Shown piece after piece: positions 1 through 11,348 of a stretch of 64,000 nt of DNA. The stretch spans positions 1 through 64,000 of the forward strand of contig FWCC01000291.1 in NCBI GenBank assembly GCA_900169235.1, given 5' to 3'. Position 1 is the first letter of the stretch, and the number at the start of each line of letters is the position of its first letter. The position numbers were made by a program, and so were the translations under genes. Below the pieces are notes generated by a model. The model did not search any database and was not told where the DNA came from. It was given only the letters and a program-made list of their open reading frames with translations. Source of the DNA: Zarea fungicola (Eukaryota > Ascomycota > Sordariomycetes > Hypocreales > Cordycipitaceae).

Positions 1-227
1 ATGTGGTGGGTGTTCACGTGTATAGTATTGGTGAGCGACAGTGGCTGCGTGTTCACCATGGGCAATCCGTAATAAGGTACTGTAGTCATTCCTTCTTTGG
101 TACCTGAACAATCAACTCCCATTAACCACACCGCATACCAAGATAAATAACCAAAGCGCAGACGCTACCTACACTAAACATCCCCCAAACAACACAGAAA
201 ATCTCCGGAAAAGCGCGTCCAGGAGCC

Positions 228-985
228 ATGGCTGAGGCGAGTGATGCCCCCTCCGTCGCCCTCGACACGGTCGCCCACATCGCCAAGTCCGTCTGGTCCG
301 TGCAATGGGGCTGGTATCTCGCCAGCATCCCTCGCCTGCTCGCCGTGCCGCTATCCCTCGTCATGACACCGTTCTCATATGCCGCTGAGGTGCTTCTCGT
401 CATCTTTGCGCCGTTGCTATATCTGATTGGCTTCCTGGCTGCCTCAGTGCATGGCCTCGCGTCGCTACTCGTCAGTCTCAAGGTCCGTGTCTGCGCGCGC
501 TGCCGACAACACCACCATTTTTTATAATGATGTTGCTAACCGTGCCTTGCAGCCTTTATATAGCTTTGTGAGTCCCACAAGTCCTGGCTCCCTGCAACTA
601 CTGAGAATAGTACAACACATACACGATGAGAGATGAAGGAAAAAAATCTAACAGAAACCAGCTCTCTGCGGCGGCTGGCATAGGCATCATTGCTGGCGTC
701 TTCCTCGGTGCCACCTCGTCTGTGATCACCTCCTACCTCGGCATGCAAGACACCGATGAGGACGCCCACGACCATGAACGCGACCGCGATTATGAGGACT
801 ATGACTATGATTATGAAAAAGACCAAAGCTATGAATTCGAACTGGATGCGCATCATCTCGACTCGCCCTCATACCAAAAGCACCTGCTTAGCAGCGGCGA
901 CACAGATTCTGGGCTGACGAGGGGTATGGCTCACAGCCTCTTGTCGCAAACGATTCATGAAGAAGACGACTCATCAGGCGCATAA
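228..985 (+). CDS. Small predicted three-helix membrane protein, hypothetical
   Basis: I do not recognise this protein. Three exons join in frame: 228-482, 553-567 and 662-985 (introns 483-552 and 568-661), giving about 197 residues. Two long hydrophobic segments lie at about residues 28-85. The five-residue middle exon (PLYSF) leads into a third Gly/Ala-rich hydrophobic segment starting SAAAGIGIIAGVF. The tail is hydrophilic and very rich in Asp, Glu and Tyr, including a DYEDYDYDYEKD stretch. The splice joins are supported because the hydrophobic segment carries on smoothly across both junctions. It probably sits in an internal membrane with an acidic soluble tail, but no motif identifies which one. 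It converges with the kinase gene downstream. The tiny middle exon is the least certain part. Confidence 0.6.
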
Positions 986-1284
986 TAAAAGACAACAACC
1001 AAACATCACCCCACCCTCACACTCAACTTTGTACTGTTTTGTTCTTCAAAATTCTCTTCTTCATCTGTATTGTGAATAATCCCCCTTTAGCGCAAAACAT
1101 GATACCTAAACCCAATCACTTGGACATCAAATCCCAGCATCATTTTCATGGGAAAACTAAATTTACTGTCTCTCAACTGTCTCATTCTGTACCCAGGAAA
1201 AGCAACCAACGCCGCGCAAAACCAAATGTCATCTGGGGATTATGATATGCCCTGTATCTGTTTATTATCTTTTGTAGCCAACCC

Positions 1285-3230
1285 TTATCGCCGATAAATG
1301 TCGCGCTCACGGTCGCGCTCGCGATCTCGCCTAACATCCATCCCGGGTGACCTACTTCTGCTAGTGCGGTGGTCTCTCTCTCGGTCCGGTCGGCGGTCAT
1401 CTCTGATGGGGGGCCGCCTGTCGTCACGCGGTCGATCGTCTCGGCGTCGGACTCCATCCTCACGTCCGTAGCTGGGAATATATGTATCCATATCTGGAGC
1501 AGCTCTCTGTCCACCAGGTCCGCCCGGCCCGCCTCCAGGACGATTCCTTGCTACTGGGGCGCGATCGCGGTCCCGGAAGTCTTCTTCCCGGCCGCCGCCT
1601 CTGTCTGGTGGAGGACCGCGGCCACCTGGCGCTGGGCCACCACGCTCGCGATGCCAGGCCGGTCGCCGTTGATCATCTGCGTGGCGGAACCGGCCATTGG
1701 AAGTACCATTCCTTGGACCAAAGCCGTCGCCGCTGTTGAAGCCGGCAGTTGCCCCATTTGCGTCTGGGCCGATACCAACAGTACCGCCCTTTGGCGCTGG
1801 CGGCAGTGCTGCCTTGCGGTCTTGGAACTTTCTGCGATCCAACTCATGGCTTTCCTCATATGTGGGAATCTCATGCTGCTCCATGGGCAATGGCGCCATT
1901 TTGAAATAAGGGTGCTCCAGTGCGTCAATTGCATTGATTCGGGTCCTCCAGTCCAACTTCATAAGTTCTTTGAGCAAGGATATCGCACCACTACCATATC
2001 TAAACAAGCTACGTGTTAGCAGGGACGTATATATTGCGAGGCGTGGGTTGTTCCTCACTCTCTGAAGCGAGTCGCCAAATTGCCTGGTCTCGGACGGGGC
2101 GACAAGTGCTCCCCTCCGGGCAGGCTCTTCCAACCAGGCATGTTTTCGTCAGTCGGGGAACCAAGTAGATCCCAGATGAGATCCAGCTGATGGGTGTCAC
2201 TTTCACCGGAGAGAACGGGCTTGCCAATTAGCATTTCTCCAAATACGCAACTAGCCGCATGTTAGTGCAAGTGACGAGTCCTGAATGCACTTTACCACCT
2301 ACCCAACACCCCAAACATCAATAGCAGTTGTGTACTGACGCAGCTGTAATAGCAGCTCCGGAGGGCGATACCAACGAGTTACAACAAGGCCAGTGTAGTC
2401 TCGACGACCGTTACCTATCGGTCGACCAGGCTGCGGCGTTGGCCCGTCATAATGTCTGGCAAGACCGAAATCGGCTATCTGAAGGTTACCTGTGTTGCTG
2501 ATAAGTAAGTTGGCTGCCTTCATGTCTCGATGCAGAATATGCTGATCGTGGAGATAGCCGAGTCCTTGCAAAAGTTGTATCATGTAGCACTTGATCTGGC
2601 CCTCCTTGAAATGGACGGAGGGATTGTCGAGCAGGCCGGAGAGATCGTGGTCCATGTACGGCGTGACGGTGTACATGATGTGCTTTTTCCGTTTATCGCC
2701 TGACAAAGTGGTTAGTTTCAGGCCGATTAGACGGCTCGTTGAATCAAGGCAAGAAAGTAGGCATACTTGATCGCGAGGGGTGCTCTACAGCCATGTCTTC
2801 AAGTCGGAGGATATTCACGTGGTTGAGAATCTTGAGGAGCTTAATTTCTCGTAGCGCAGTGATGGGAAACTAGAGATGCCTGTAAGAAAATGGTGTGCTC
2901 GGAAGTGGACATGTTGTTGAGTCGCCCTTACGCCGTCCTTTTCGTTGTGCATGATGATTTTTTTCAAGGCGACGATCGCGCCAGTCTTTTTCGATCGTGC
3001 TCGATGAACCTCGCTAGTTTCCTGGTTAGCATGGCGGCGCGCGCACCAAGACTGCGTAGGCACTGTAGTGTCAAAGATTCATACCCAAAAGTTCCTTCTC
3101 CAAGCTTTCCCTGCAGTTCGTAGTCTCCGATGCGAGAGCAGCCTCGGAAGCTAAGCTTGGGCCGCTGATGAGAGATGGCAAAGGAGCGCGGCGAGCCTCC
3201 CTCTATCACTGACGTTGGAGCGGGATCCAT
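1285..3230 (-). CDS. BUR1: Bur1/CDK9-type serine/threonine protein kinase
   Basis: A cyclin-dependent kinase of the Bur1/Sgv1 (P-TEFb, CDK9-like) group, which phosphorylates RNA polymerase II and elongation factors in the nucleus. Six exons on the minus strand: 3230-3085, 3013-2932, 2869-2767, 2699-2303, 2250-2059 and 1999-1285, giving 544 residues in one frame. Visible elements are the glycine loop GEGTFGEV (about residue 43), the VALKK lysine, FPITALRE as the PSTAIRE-equivalent helix (about 77), catalytic [10 protein letters not shown] (about 167), DFGLA (about 187) and a T-loop with [12 protein letters not shown]. After the kinase domain comes a low-complexity tail rich in Arg, Gly, Pro and Asp with RDRERD repeats and a SRSRSP patch, as in fungal Bur1. 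The exon 1-2 junction restores the expected TFGEVHRAR, which fixes the acceptor. Assignment to Bur1 rather than another CDK rests on the DHDLSGLL region, the insert before the T-loop and the tail. Confidence 0.93.
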
Positions 3231-4256
3231 CGTGTCGAGCGGCCACGGTTGGAAGTTGCAATAGCCGGTGATGTGATGATGGTAGCAAGAGGTACCTAAA
3301 TCGCAAATGGAGTAGGCGGGTGGTTATGCATCGGTCGCGAGGAGCAATGTTGGATAAAGGTATTTTTCAGCATCAAAGGCTAGATCAGACGAGCTGGCCC
3401 CGAGCGCCTAGGTAGTGTCCAGACGTGATGGGAATGAATGCGACAAAGAATATAGAGTCTGTCTGTCGTTAAGCCGCTGCTTAGAAGAATTGATTGAGCC
3501 GGTAATGATAACCGAGGAAGAGCAAAGGGGAACCGAACCGCGTGGTGATGGGATGGCATGAATGTAGGTGGTTGAAGTTGGGTGAGATGTGCAAAGCGCA
3601 GGCGGCTACGGTATATTGCGGTTCGGCTTGAAGTGAAGGCAGGCCTAAACTGGACTGGCTAAAAACAAAGCCTGGGATTTTTTGGTGGGTACCAGTACCT
3701 AGTTAGTGCGTACATGGCAAGCCAAGACGGGAGCAAACTGGTAGGGTAGTGCTATTAGCCAGTTGACCAGCTACGTGCGCTCTGATCGATCTGTTAGCAC
3801 CCCCCCCCCAAAAAAAGCTAACAGGTTAGTAGTAGGTAGTGGGCAAACCTCTTTCCTTGGGTATTTTGCGCTAGTGGTGGTAGCACCTAGTAGGTACCTA
3901 GTACTTCATGGCCCAGCAGTAATGACGTATTGTATCGAAAATATATCTATTTACGGAGTACATACAGCAGTCGAAACTGGATGGAAGAGAATTCTAGTCT
4001 GTGACTCGTCGTTAGCTAGGTACCTAGGTACTAGGTACTGTGAGAGCCCAAATCACCGGCGGTAGCAGCTAGAATACACCACATCACTCTTGCCAATATT
4101 CTCTCCCTCATCGACGTCGAAAGCATCATCTACCCTCATTATAAAGCTAGTTTCCTATTTCTCACAACCGCCTCTTGATTTTGCCGTATAAAACAGTCCA
4201 CTATATCTGGCTGTCTTATGCAGCCTCCTGTAGACCCCCTACAAGCCCAAAATGCA
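3231..4256. other. Intergenic region with short AT/GGTACC palindromes
   Basis: Lies between the 5' end of the Bur1 gene and the 3' end of the phosphodiesterase gene. No coding sequence is supported. It holds a C9A6 homopolymer junction near 3800 and many copies of short CTAGGTAC-type words (about 3690-3705, 3885-3905 and 4016-4038). These include the perfect 12-bp palindrome CTAGGTACCTAG at 4016-4027, which recurs at 31911. Confidence 0.6.
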
Positions 4257-5069
4257 CTACAGTCCACGAGCTTCAGCAATGATTCGGGCCACCTGCGCAA
4301 CATCGTCACTTATCACTTGATCCAGCAACCCTTCACGAACCCACCCAATGGCCTGCGCCTCGATATCCACGCCGTATGACTTGAGACTTCCCAGCCGGGC
4401 CGGACAGGGTACGTGCAAAAAGACGGCAAACCCAGCCTGGTGTAGTTCATGAACCTCGCCGCTGGGGAAATGTTGGATCTCAAGGTTCATGGCATCCACA
4501 TTCGCCTCGCGCGCTACAGCCGCAGGATTGATTAACCGGGAATGCGAAATGGCCACGGTGGGAACCTCTGGAATCAGTTCCTTGACCGCGCGGAGCTGCA
4601 CAAAGTCAAAGGACGAAAACTGCAGCAGCTCGGCGCACTGGAGCTCATCAACCAGTGCTCTCAGCTTGGGAAAGATTTCGTCATTGCGGTCGTAGATCTT
4701 GAGCTCAACCTGGTACACGATGCCCAGCTCGCGGCCGAGCAGCAGGGCGTCTCGAAGGAGCGGAACCGGCTCGCCCGCAAATGCCTCTCCAAACCACCCG
4801 CCGGCGTCGAGCTTCGCGACCTCTGCATACGTCATGTCACTGACGAGGCCATGTCCGTTTGTCGTCCGGTCCACTGTCTCATCGTGAAGCAGGACGAGTT
4901 CGCCGTCCTTTGTCAGCGCCACGTCTGTCTCGCAGGTGACGCCCTTTCCGCCCAGCTCATAGGCTTTACGAAATGCGGCGAGGGTATTCTCCGGCGCCCC
5001 AGCGCTGTGGCCTCGATGTCCGGCGATACGTGTCGCCTGGGGCGACAACATGCGTAGGGGATTACTCAT
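4257..5069 (-). CDS. Glycerophosphodiester phosphodiesterase family protein
   Basis: A 270-residue intronless enzyme of the GDPD family. These enzymes hydrolyse glycerophosphodiesters such as glycerophosphocholine or glycerophosphoinositol to glycerol-3-phosphate and an alcohol. The conserved active-site set is visible in order: GHRGHSAGAPENT (about residues 17-29), ETDVALTKDGELVLLHDETVDRT within about residues 47-70 (the metal-binding Glu and Asp and the catalytic His), and a C-terminal conserved GWVREGLLD segment. There is no signal peptide and no SPX or ankyrin domain. It is therefore the compact, bacterial UgpQ-like form, not the large fungal Gde1 type, and is probably cytosolic. It is divergent from the MFS transporter at 5684, with 614 bp between the starts. 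The substrate cannot be told from sequence. Confidence 0.9.
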   Translation of the reverse strand: MSNPLRMLSPQATRIAGHRGHSAGAPENTLAAFRKAYELGGKGVTCETDVALTKDGELVLLHDETVDRTTNGHGLVSDMTYAEVAKLDAGGWFGEAFAGEPVPLLRDALLLGRELGIVYQVELKIYDRNDEIFPKLRALVDELQCAELLQFSSFDFVQLRAVKELIPEVPTVAISHSRLINPAAVAREANVDAMNLEIQHFPSGEVHELHQAGFAVFLHVPCPARLGSLKSYGVDIEAQAIGWVREGLLDQVISDDVAQVARIIAEARGL

Positions 5070-5683
5070 TTTTCTCGTCGCGTCGCACGTGGTTGCTAAA
5101 GACAGGTTTTATGAGTAATACAATTCAAGAAACAGAAATGAAATACTCCCACGTGCTCTACAAGTCATAATACGGCGGCCAGAGAATTAACTTATATAAA
5201 TTGAACCTTTGACATTTGGGACGCATCGACAGTTGAAGTTGTGGCTTACACGCACTGATTCAGGAACTCGGCAAAAGCGGAGTCGCGCGTAAAGAGGACA
5301 TTCGAAGTTCGCTTCCAGATAAGGCCCGTTATATCGCCTTATCCGTACCAGATGAATGGTTTATGCTTCAATTTTATAGGCGAGAATGTGGCGGATGGCT
5401 TCAAGTTCCGGTACTTGTTCCCTGCTGAATGTTCCATCACGATTCTGGCCTCGTGCGACAGCCTCAGCAACCTGCAGCATGAACCATGAACCATGATATA
5501 TAGAAGCCGATTCCCATAGCCTTACACGGCAATCATTCTCAATGACAAGGACAAAGGCAAACAGTCATTGAGTCCCTTACTAAGCCTCTTGGCCATACAC
5601 CAGGAAGAATCTCTCGAGTTACAAGCTTAAAAGAAGATCCATCCAACGGAAAGCTTCAGCATTCACCAACTACAAAGCACACC
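5070..5683. promoter_or_regulatory. Shared upstream region of the phosphodiesterase and MFS genes
   Basis: A 614-bp divergent intergenic region. It contains a possible TATA-like stretch (ATGATATATAGAAG, near 5492) about 190 bp before the transporter ATG, then a C/A-rich leader. No specific operator could be identified by eye. Confidence 0.4.
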
Positions 5684-7553
5684 ATGAGTTCAGTCTTTGA
5701 ATCCAAGGATGCCGACGAGCCCAAGGTCTCCCAGCAGGAGCTCGTGGCAGACGTCGAGGAGTTCACCAAGCAGGAGCACGACCTGACTCTCTTCCAGGCC
5801 ATCAAGCTCTATCCCAAAGCCGTCGCCTGGAGCGCCATCATTTCCGCTGCGACCATCATGGACGGCTACGACTTTCACGTCCTCGGTTCCCTTTTTGCGC
5901 AGCCCGCCTTTCAGAAGAAGTTTGGAACCCGTATGCCAAATGGCACGTACCAGGTCTCAGCTGCGTGGCAGTCCGGCCTCAACAATGGCTCCTCCATCGG
6001 TGCTCTCATCGGGCTCTACCTGGCTGGATATGCAACAGACAAGCTAGGCTTTCGCAAGACGATTATGATTTCTCTTTTCTTCACTCTCTGCTTCATCTTT
6101 ATCCAGTTCTTCTCTACTAGTCTGGTCATGTACCTCTTCGGCCAGATCCTCATCAGTAAGTTGCGCTGTTTTTCTTCCCCTTGTCAAAACGAGATTCGTG
6201 GTATTGTTCACTCCTTTTCTTACCGGAATTTTGATAGGCATACCTGTCGCCGTATTCCAGACAATGTGTTCAGTCTATGCCGTCGAGGTCGCACCAACTT
6301 GCCTCCGTGCTTTTCTAACCAGCTACGTCAATCAGATGTGGGCAAGTCATCCACAATCGGCGGCCATTTACAATTGCGTACTATAACTAACCTCGCTGCA
6401 GGTTATTGGACAAATCTTATCAACTGTTGTAATCCGTACCGTCCTTCACATGGAAGCCCCGTGGTCGTACCGGATTCCCTTTGCCGTGCAGTAGGTTTCT
6501 ACTAAGTACACAACTGCCCGCGTTTCACACGCATACTGACTGCTCCGTGTAGGTGGTTCTGGCCCATTCCCATCTTCATTGCAGTCATCTTCGCCCCAGA
6601 GTCGCCTTGGTGGTTCGTACGCCAGGGCCGCCTAGACGATGCTAGGGCGTCATTGAGACGCCTCGTGTCCAAGGAACAGGCCACGACCGCGTACATTGAC
6701 AAGTCTGTTGCTTTAATGGCGTTGACTACGGAGTACGAACGCCAGATCAACTCCAGCACAAGCTATCTCGCCTGCTTCAAGGGCACGGATCTTCGCCGAA
6801 CGAGCATTGTCGTCTTTCTCTTCTGCGCACAGATCATCGGAGGCACGACGTTGCGAGGATATGCCACCTACTTCTTTGAGCAGGCTGGCTTGCCCGCTGA
6901 GCAGTCGTTCAACATGGCCATAATCACATATGCAGTCAGCTTACTGGGGACAATCGTTGCCGTGAGTTTTAGAACTTTCTCTCTGCTTTTGTTCTAAAAG
7001 AAAAGATACCCCGTTTTGCTAACCAGGCCCAACGATGCAGTGGTTCTTGATGGCCCGCATTGGACGACGAACTCTCTTCCTTTGGGGCCTCTACATCAAC
7101 ACCGCCATATACTTTGTCATAGGAGGTCTGGGCACCCATTCCCAGAAAAATAGTTATTCATGGACAATTGCCTCTCTTCTCGTCATTAACGGCTTCATCT
7201 GCTACGTTTTCTTGATTCCTGTCATCTTCGTCCTCACACCCGAGATCCCCTCCACCTTGCTCCGAAGCAAAACCGTCCCTGTCGGCCGTTTCATATACTC
7301 GGTCATCAACATTGGTGCGAGCTTCCTTGTGTCGTACCAGCTCAACCCCTCAGCATGGAACTGGGGTGCCAAGTCTGGCTTCTTCTGGGCCGTCTGTGCC
7401 GTCTTTGGATCGCTGGCCACCTACTTTGTTCTGCCGGAGACGAAAGGTAGGACGATTCAGGAGATTGATATCTTATTTGAGAAGAGAGTACCGGCAAGAA
7501 AGTTTGCAGAGACCCCAATTGATGCGGCTGATGTTGTCAGACGGGCATACTGA
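5684..7553 (+). CDS. MFS sugar transporter, alpha-glucoside permease type
   Basis: A 12-helix major facilitator of the sugar porter family, resembling fungal maltose/alpha-glucoside:H+ symporters of the plasma membrane. Five exons join in frame: 5684-6155, 6238-6341, 6402-6490, 6553-6961 and 7041-7553, giving 528 residues. Family marks include the soluble N-terminal region, DGYDFHVLGSLFAQPAFQKKFG after helix 1, the GYATDKLGFRKT loop, the PESPWWFVRQGR motif before the central loop, an ARIGRRTLFLWG loop, and PETKGRTIQEIDILFE at the C-terminus. Intron 2 (6342-6401) begins with GC instead of GT (TGG|GCAAGT...CTGCAG). Only this junction keeps NQMWVIGQI in frame. The gene converges with a Zn2Cys6 regulator at 8040, which may control it. 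Substrate specificity is inferred from overall similarity only. Confidence 0.9.
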
Positions 7554-8039
7554 GAAGATTAGATTTCGGTTTGAAGAGTCACCATGGCAGATGGTGACGA
7601 GAGCAGTTCGATGAAATTACCGGAGTCAAAATCAATTGAGCTCTGATAAAGGAATTGTGTAGTCCATGATAACCACAGCCTAAATGCCATTGCAGAGCTG
7701 AAATTGGAGATAAGGTTAGGTGAGCAATGTGTGGGAGCTGCTTAGGGGGGTGTGTAAAAGGTATGCGGGTTTCATGGAAGGAAGGCTTCACTCAGAAAAG
7801 GCACTAGGCATCTGTAGCGTTGGTTTATGTCACTATAGCTTTCGATGGAAATTGCGGTCGCCTTCCTGGCATATACTGCAGATTGCTTATCAAGACATGG
7901 CAACGCGGGGTAAACCGCTCTGGACAACCCATTTTCAAAAGGCGTGCGAAGCACGGCGTGACTTTTTCGGCCTGACCGTTGCTCCATAACTGCAAGAACT
8001 GCTTCTGGATTCACCAAATACGACGATGTACTGAGTACT
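7554..8039. other. Convergent 3' intergenic spacer
   Basis: Spacer between the stop codons of the MFS transporter and the Zn2Cys6 regulator. Short open frames here have no recognisable features. Nothing else was seen. Confidence 0.6.
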
Positions 8040-10082
8040 CTACATGAATGGCATTGGCACGCCAAAGGTCTGATAGCAAAATGCTTTCATAGTCACTCGT
8101 CGTCCTTTATTTCTTTGCGCTTCTCCAAGTGCCTCAGCCAATGTCGCAAAAAAACTGCCTCTGCTCATCGGGTTCCTGATCTGTTTCAGGCAGCCTACGG
8201 CCCATTGCATATCTTGCCTGCGGGGAGTCTCAATGGCGTAATAAAACAAGGCGCGGAGGTATCCCGGGTTAATCATTGGGGCATTGTTAGCAGTCGAGAG
8301 CAAGTTGCTAGTGGCCTCGAATGTAGCACGGATGTGTTCCATAGCCTCAATGGCATTGGAGTTCGCAAACGGCGGGTCACCAAGATTTCGATTCATGGCG
8401 ATGGTCTCGGTATAATAAGCTGCCACGCAAATGCCAACAAGGGACGCGAGGGGTTCCGCAATAGTGGAAGAGAAGTGATCATGCAGCTGGCCGGATGGTA
8501 ACCGCAGAGTTGATGGCCGTGCCTCCCACAGTCGGTGTAGTTTGGCTTGCAGGCCAGCAACGACATCAGCTACCTCTGCTTGGTCTTCGGGGGTAATGCG
8601 CGATCGGTGGTAGTGGGATATGCCAACAGCTTCGCTTGAAATACGCTGTAAGTGGTAGTAGAAGGCAAAGACTGGCAGACTGAGGTTGTCATACAGACCG
8701 TTCGCCGGTACTGTTTCACAATCTAAAATAGAGAGGCTTGGGGGGCTCTCGAGGCTGCTACATAAAAGGGCAGAAAGTGATTTCGACAGTAACCCCGAAC
8801 ATCCTGCTCGTTTTATGTTGAGATGGAGAAACTGTAGCCAAACACTGATCCGCCAGGATATGGGCGATAGGTCTCGTTGTAATAGCCACGACTTAAACCT
8901 CGTCTCAAAGACCCCTTCCAATGCCTTGACCGGGGGGGCATCCTCGTTTGGGAGAGTGACGACAGCGATACATATGAGGAATGCCACCACTAAGACGGTA
9001 TCAAATTCTGTAGCCCTGTTTTCAACTTGAGATTCAAAGGCAGCCATCGCGTCTTGGTATAACGACGTGGCGTGGGCCATGGGAAGCTGGTTAACCTGGC
9101 TCCGGTGCAGAGCTTGGACTGCCAGGATGCCCGTAGCTACTGATGCGTCTCGTATGCCCATCTGTGCCACATATGTCTTGACCCGTTGCCAGTTTAGACT
9201 ATCAAAGGCTGAGAGGAACGGAACGTCCACGTCGGTGACGAAGTACGAAAACGATGACTGAATGGGTGTATCAGACGGCAATAGCCAATCCATGGTGAGA
9301 GTCATGTGTATGTGTGTTGATGTATCCTGCAGAGAAGCGTAGTAATTAAAAGGATCAGAGAGATGCACCCGACTAGCGGTAATGGCATCGTTGGGAGGTG
9401 CATCAATGGCTTCCGTAGGGGCCAACCCACGTTGCGATGTCTGCGCTGCAAAGTGCTGATCGCCGGAGACAGTGCTTGGGGAAATGGCTTCTAGCAGGTT
9501 GTGAATTGCCAATGGCGATTCGTGATGGGTAGCTGAACCATCTTGAGTAAACGCTGGAGGAGAGACAATTGGCCTTGGTGATGTGGCAACCACCATCGTC
9601 GTGGATGTGGTGGTTGCTGTCGTAGTAGGTACGCTAGACCCGCCAGAGACACGATCTGTTCTAAGTTGGACATTGGCATGGACGAAGGCCGGAAGAGGCG
9701 GTTTCCGCCACCCTGCAGGGCGGTATACGCATTGCTTCTTGGACTTTGCACATCTTTTGCAGGTGGGCCGCTGCTCGTCGCATTTTACCTTTCTGGAACG
9801 ACATACGAGGCAGCCTGTACGGACGCGGCCTTTGAGGTAGGGGTTAGAGGATGATGGTGTAGCCTGCCGCGGAGGAGTAGAAGCCCGAGAGTGTGATACA
9901 ACATTCACATCCTGAGGGCTATCGGCCGAAAGGTTCGAGTCCATGATAAGTTGATAGCCCAGGGTATCTCTGTGGAAGAGAGCAGGGTGGGGGATGTAAT
10001 CGCGGAGGATAGAGTAGCAACTAGCGGAGCCCTTTGGGGCATTCTCTTTGGGCCTGTAACGGTAATACTCCGCGCCGTGCAT
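8040..10082 (-). CDS. Zn2Cys6 fungal-type transcription factor
   Basis: A nuclear DNA-binding regulator of 680 residues in one uninterrupted frame. The binuclear zinc cluster has the spacing C-x2-C-x6-C-x6-C-x2-C-x6-C, within GCLVCRSRKVKC followed by CKRCAKSKKQC. It is followed by a low-complexity linker rich in Ser and Thr, and then a long helical region with the character of the Fungal_trans_2 middle-homology domain up to the C-terminus. A second in-frame ATG at 9944 (MDSNLSADS) would drop 46 residues and place the zinc cluster about 45 residues from the N-terminus, as is common. Either start is possible. Its target is unknown. It is convergent with the sugar transporter at 5684-7553, which makes that gene the first candidate target. 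Confidence 0.9.
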   Translation of the reverse strand: MHGAEYYRYRPKENAPKGSASCYSILRDYIPHPALFHRDTLGYQLIMDSNLSADSPQDVNVVSHSRASTPPRQATPSSSNPYLKGRVRTGCLVCRSRKVKCDEQRPTCKRCAKSKKQCVYRPAGWRKPPLPAFVHANVQLRTDRVSGGSSVPTTTATTTSTTMVVATSPRPIVSPPAFTQDGSATHHESPLAIHNLLEAISPSTVSGDQHFAAQTSQRGLAPTEAIDAPPNDAITASRVHLSDPFNYYASLQDTSTHIHMTLTMDWLLPSDTPIQSSFSYFVTDVDVPFLSAFDSLNWQRVKTYVAQMGIRDASVATGILAVQALHRSQVNQLPMAHATSLYQDAMAAFESQVENRATEFDTVLVVAFLICIAVVTLPNEDAPPVKALEGVFETRFKSWLLQRDLSPISWRISVWLQFLHLNIKRAGCSGLLSKSLSALLCSSLESPPSLSILDCETVPANGLYDNLSLPVFAFYYHLQRISSEAVGISHYHRSRITPEDQAEVADVVAGLQAKLHRLWEARPSTLRLPSGQLHDHFSSTIAEPLASLVGICVAAYYTETIAMNRNLGDPPFANSNAIEAMEHIRATFEATSNLLSTANNAPMINPGYLRALFYYAIETPRRQDMQWAVGCLKQIRNPMSRGSFFATLAEALGEAQRNKGRRVTMKAFCYQTFGVPMPFM

Positions 10083-11348
10083 TTAGCTTTTACACGCCAA
10101 ATCTGAGCCAGGTAAAACCTAGGCAAGCACAGCGGTTGAGCAGCTCGGGCTTGCATCAATAAGATAAAAAAAAACTCGACAATAAACCTGCAGGCATCGC
10201 GAGTCTGAATTCTCTACATGTTGAGAATCACGTGATACTTTTACTGACAGGATGGTGAACAGCTTGGGAGGTCATGATGTGTGTTTGTCGACCTCCGCCC
10301 TCACTGACTCGCCAAGCTACCCTTCCAACAATGTGGCAAGTACATGGCCAGTAACGGGGCGGTCGCGCCTTCCTTCTTTCAGCGCCGTCACCTGCGTCTC
10401 CGGGTTAAAACGTGAATGAAAATACCAATCACCGAGATCTCGTTAAATGACCTGTAGTAGCAAACACCTATTCGAAAGCTTTAATTGAAATTCGCGCTAT
10501 TTTCAAGCCCAAGTCGTTCTACTCTCCTCCCCGGCCAACAGTCAAGTCAGAACCTAAGGGCCAACAAACAGGTCTGGGCCTAACCTCGCTTACAGTGGAG
10601 GCCAATATAATACCACATGCCCAATCATGACGCACACCGTCGCTCGTTTTGTGATGCCGGCAAAAGGTGGAAACGCTTTGGCACGCTTCCAGATAAGACC
10701 AACTACGCCTGTAGATAAGGAAGAGGCGCCTGCCTTGCCACGTTGCTGGACTGGTTGGCCCGCCGAGAATCTGGGGAAACAAACTATCATTCATGCTGGC
10801 GATGGCTCAAAGTTTTGAAACAATATGCAGGTCCATCGCCAATATTTGCAGTTATATGGATAATCGATCAATGTACAGGTACATTCATCTGGGGCAATGT
10901 GGATCTGTCGCGACGCAATTCTCAACTCTCCAATAGAATTACCTAGCAATGCCTTCAACGACATGGTCGTCAACGATAGGTAACTTACGTATCCCTTGTC
11001 GCTTTGCCCCAGATTTTCCTACGGGCTCTCAAGCAGATATTACACCAACCTGTGCGTAAACATTTCGAACAAGCATGCCAGCCAGTCAGGTTACCTCGGT
11101 TCGCGCCATTTTAGAGATGTGTCGTGTCGTTTGAGTAGCACAGACTCCGCTTTTACCGACAGGTCAAGAGAGACCCGACACGCGATGGAATAGCGATATC
11201 CATTTATCGAAGCCTTGTCGTTGACGTCGCTCTGGCAGTACAACCCTGCAGAAAATGGCGAAAAAATGTATATTTAATTCCCAAGAGCCATGACAGCTGC
11301 CTGTGCAAATTCTGATTTTGAGCATTCCACGTCGATTTTACCATCACC
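10083..11348. other. Intergenic region without supported genes
   Basis: A 1.27-kb divergent region between the Zn2Cys6 regulator and the Hal2-like phosphatase, so it contains both promoters. Open frames near 10519-10946 overlap on both strands and show no domain or splice support. Confidence 0.6.

Noticed and set aside
1369..2019. Plus-strand 216-codon frame
   Set aside because: Antisense of the Bur1 kinase C-terminal tail; the low-complexity Arg/Gly coding sequence leaves the other strand open.
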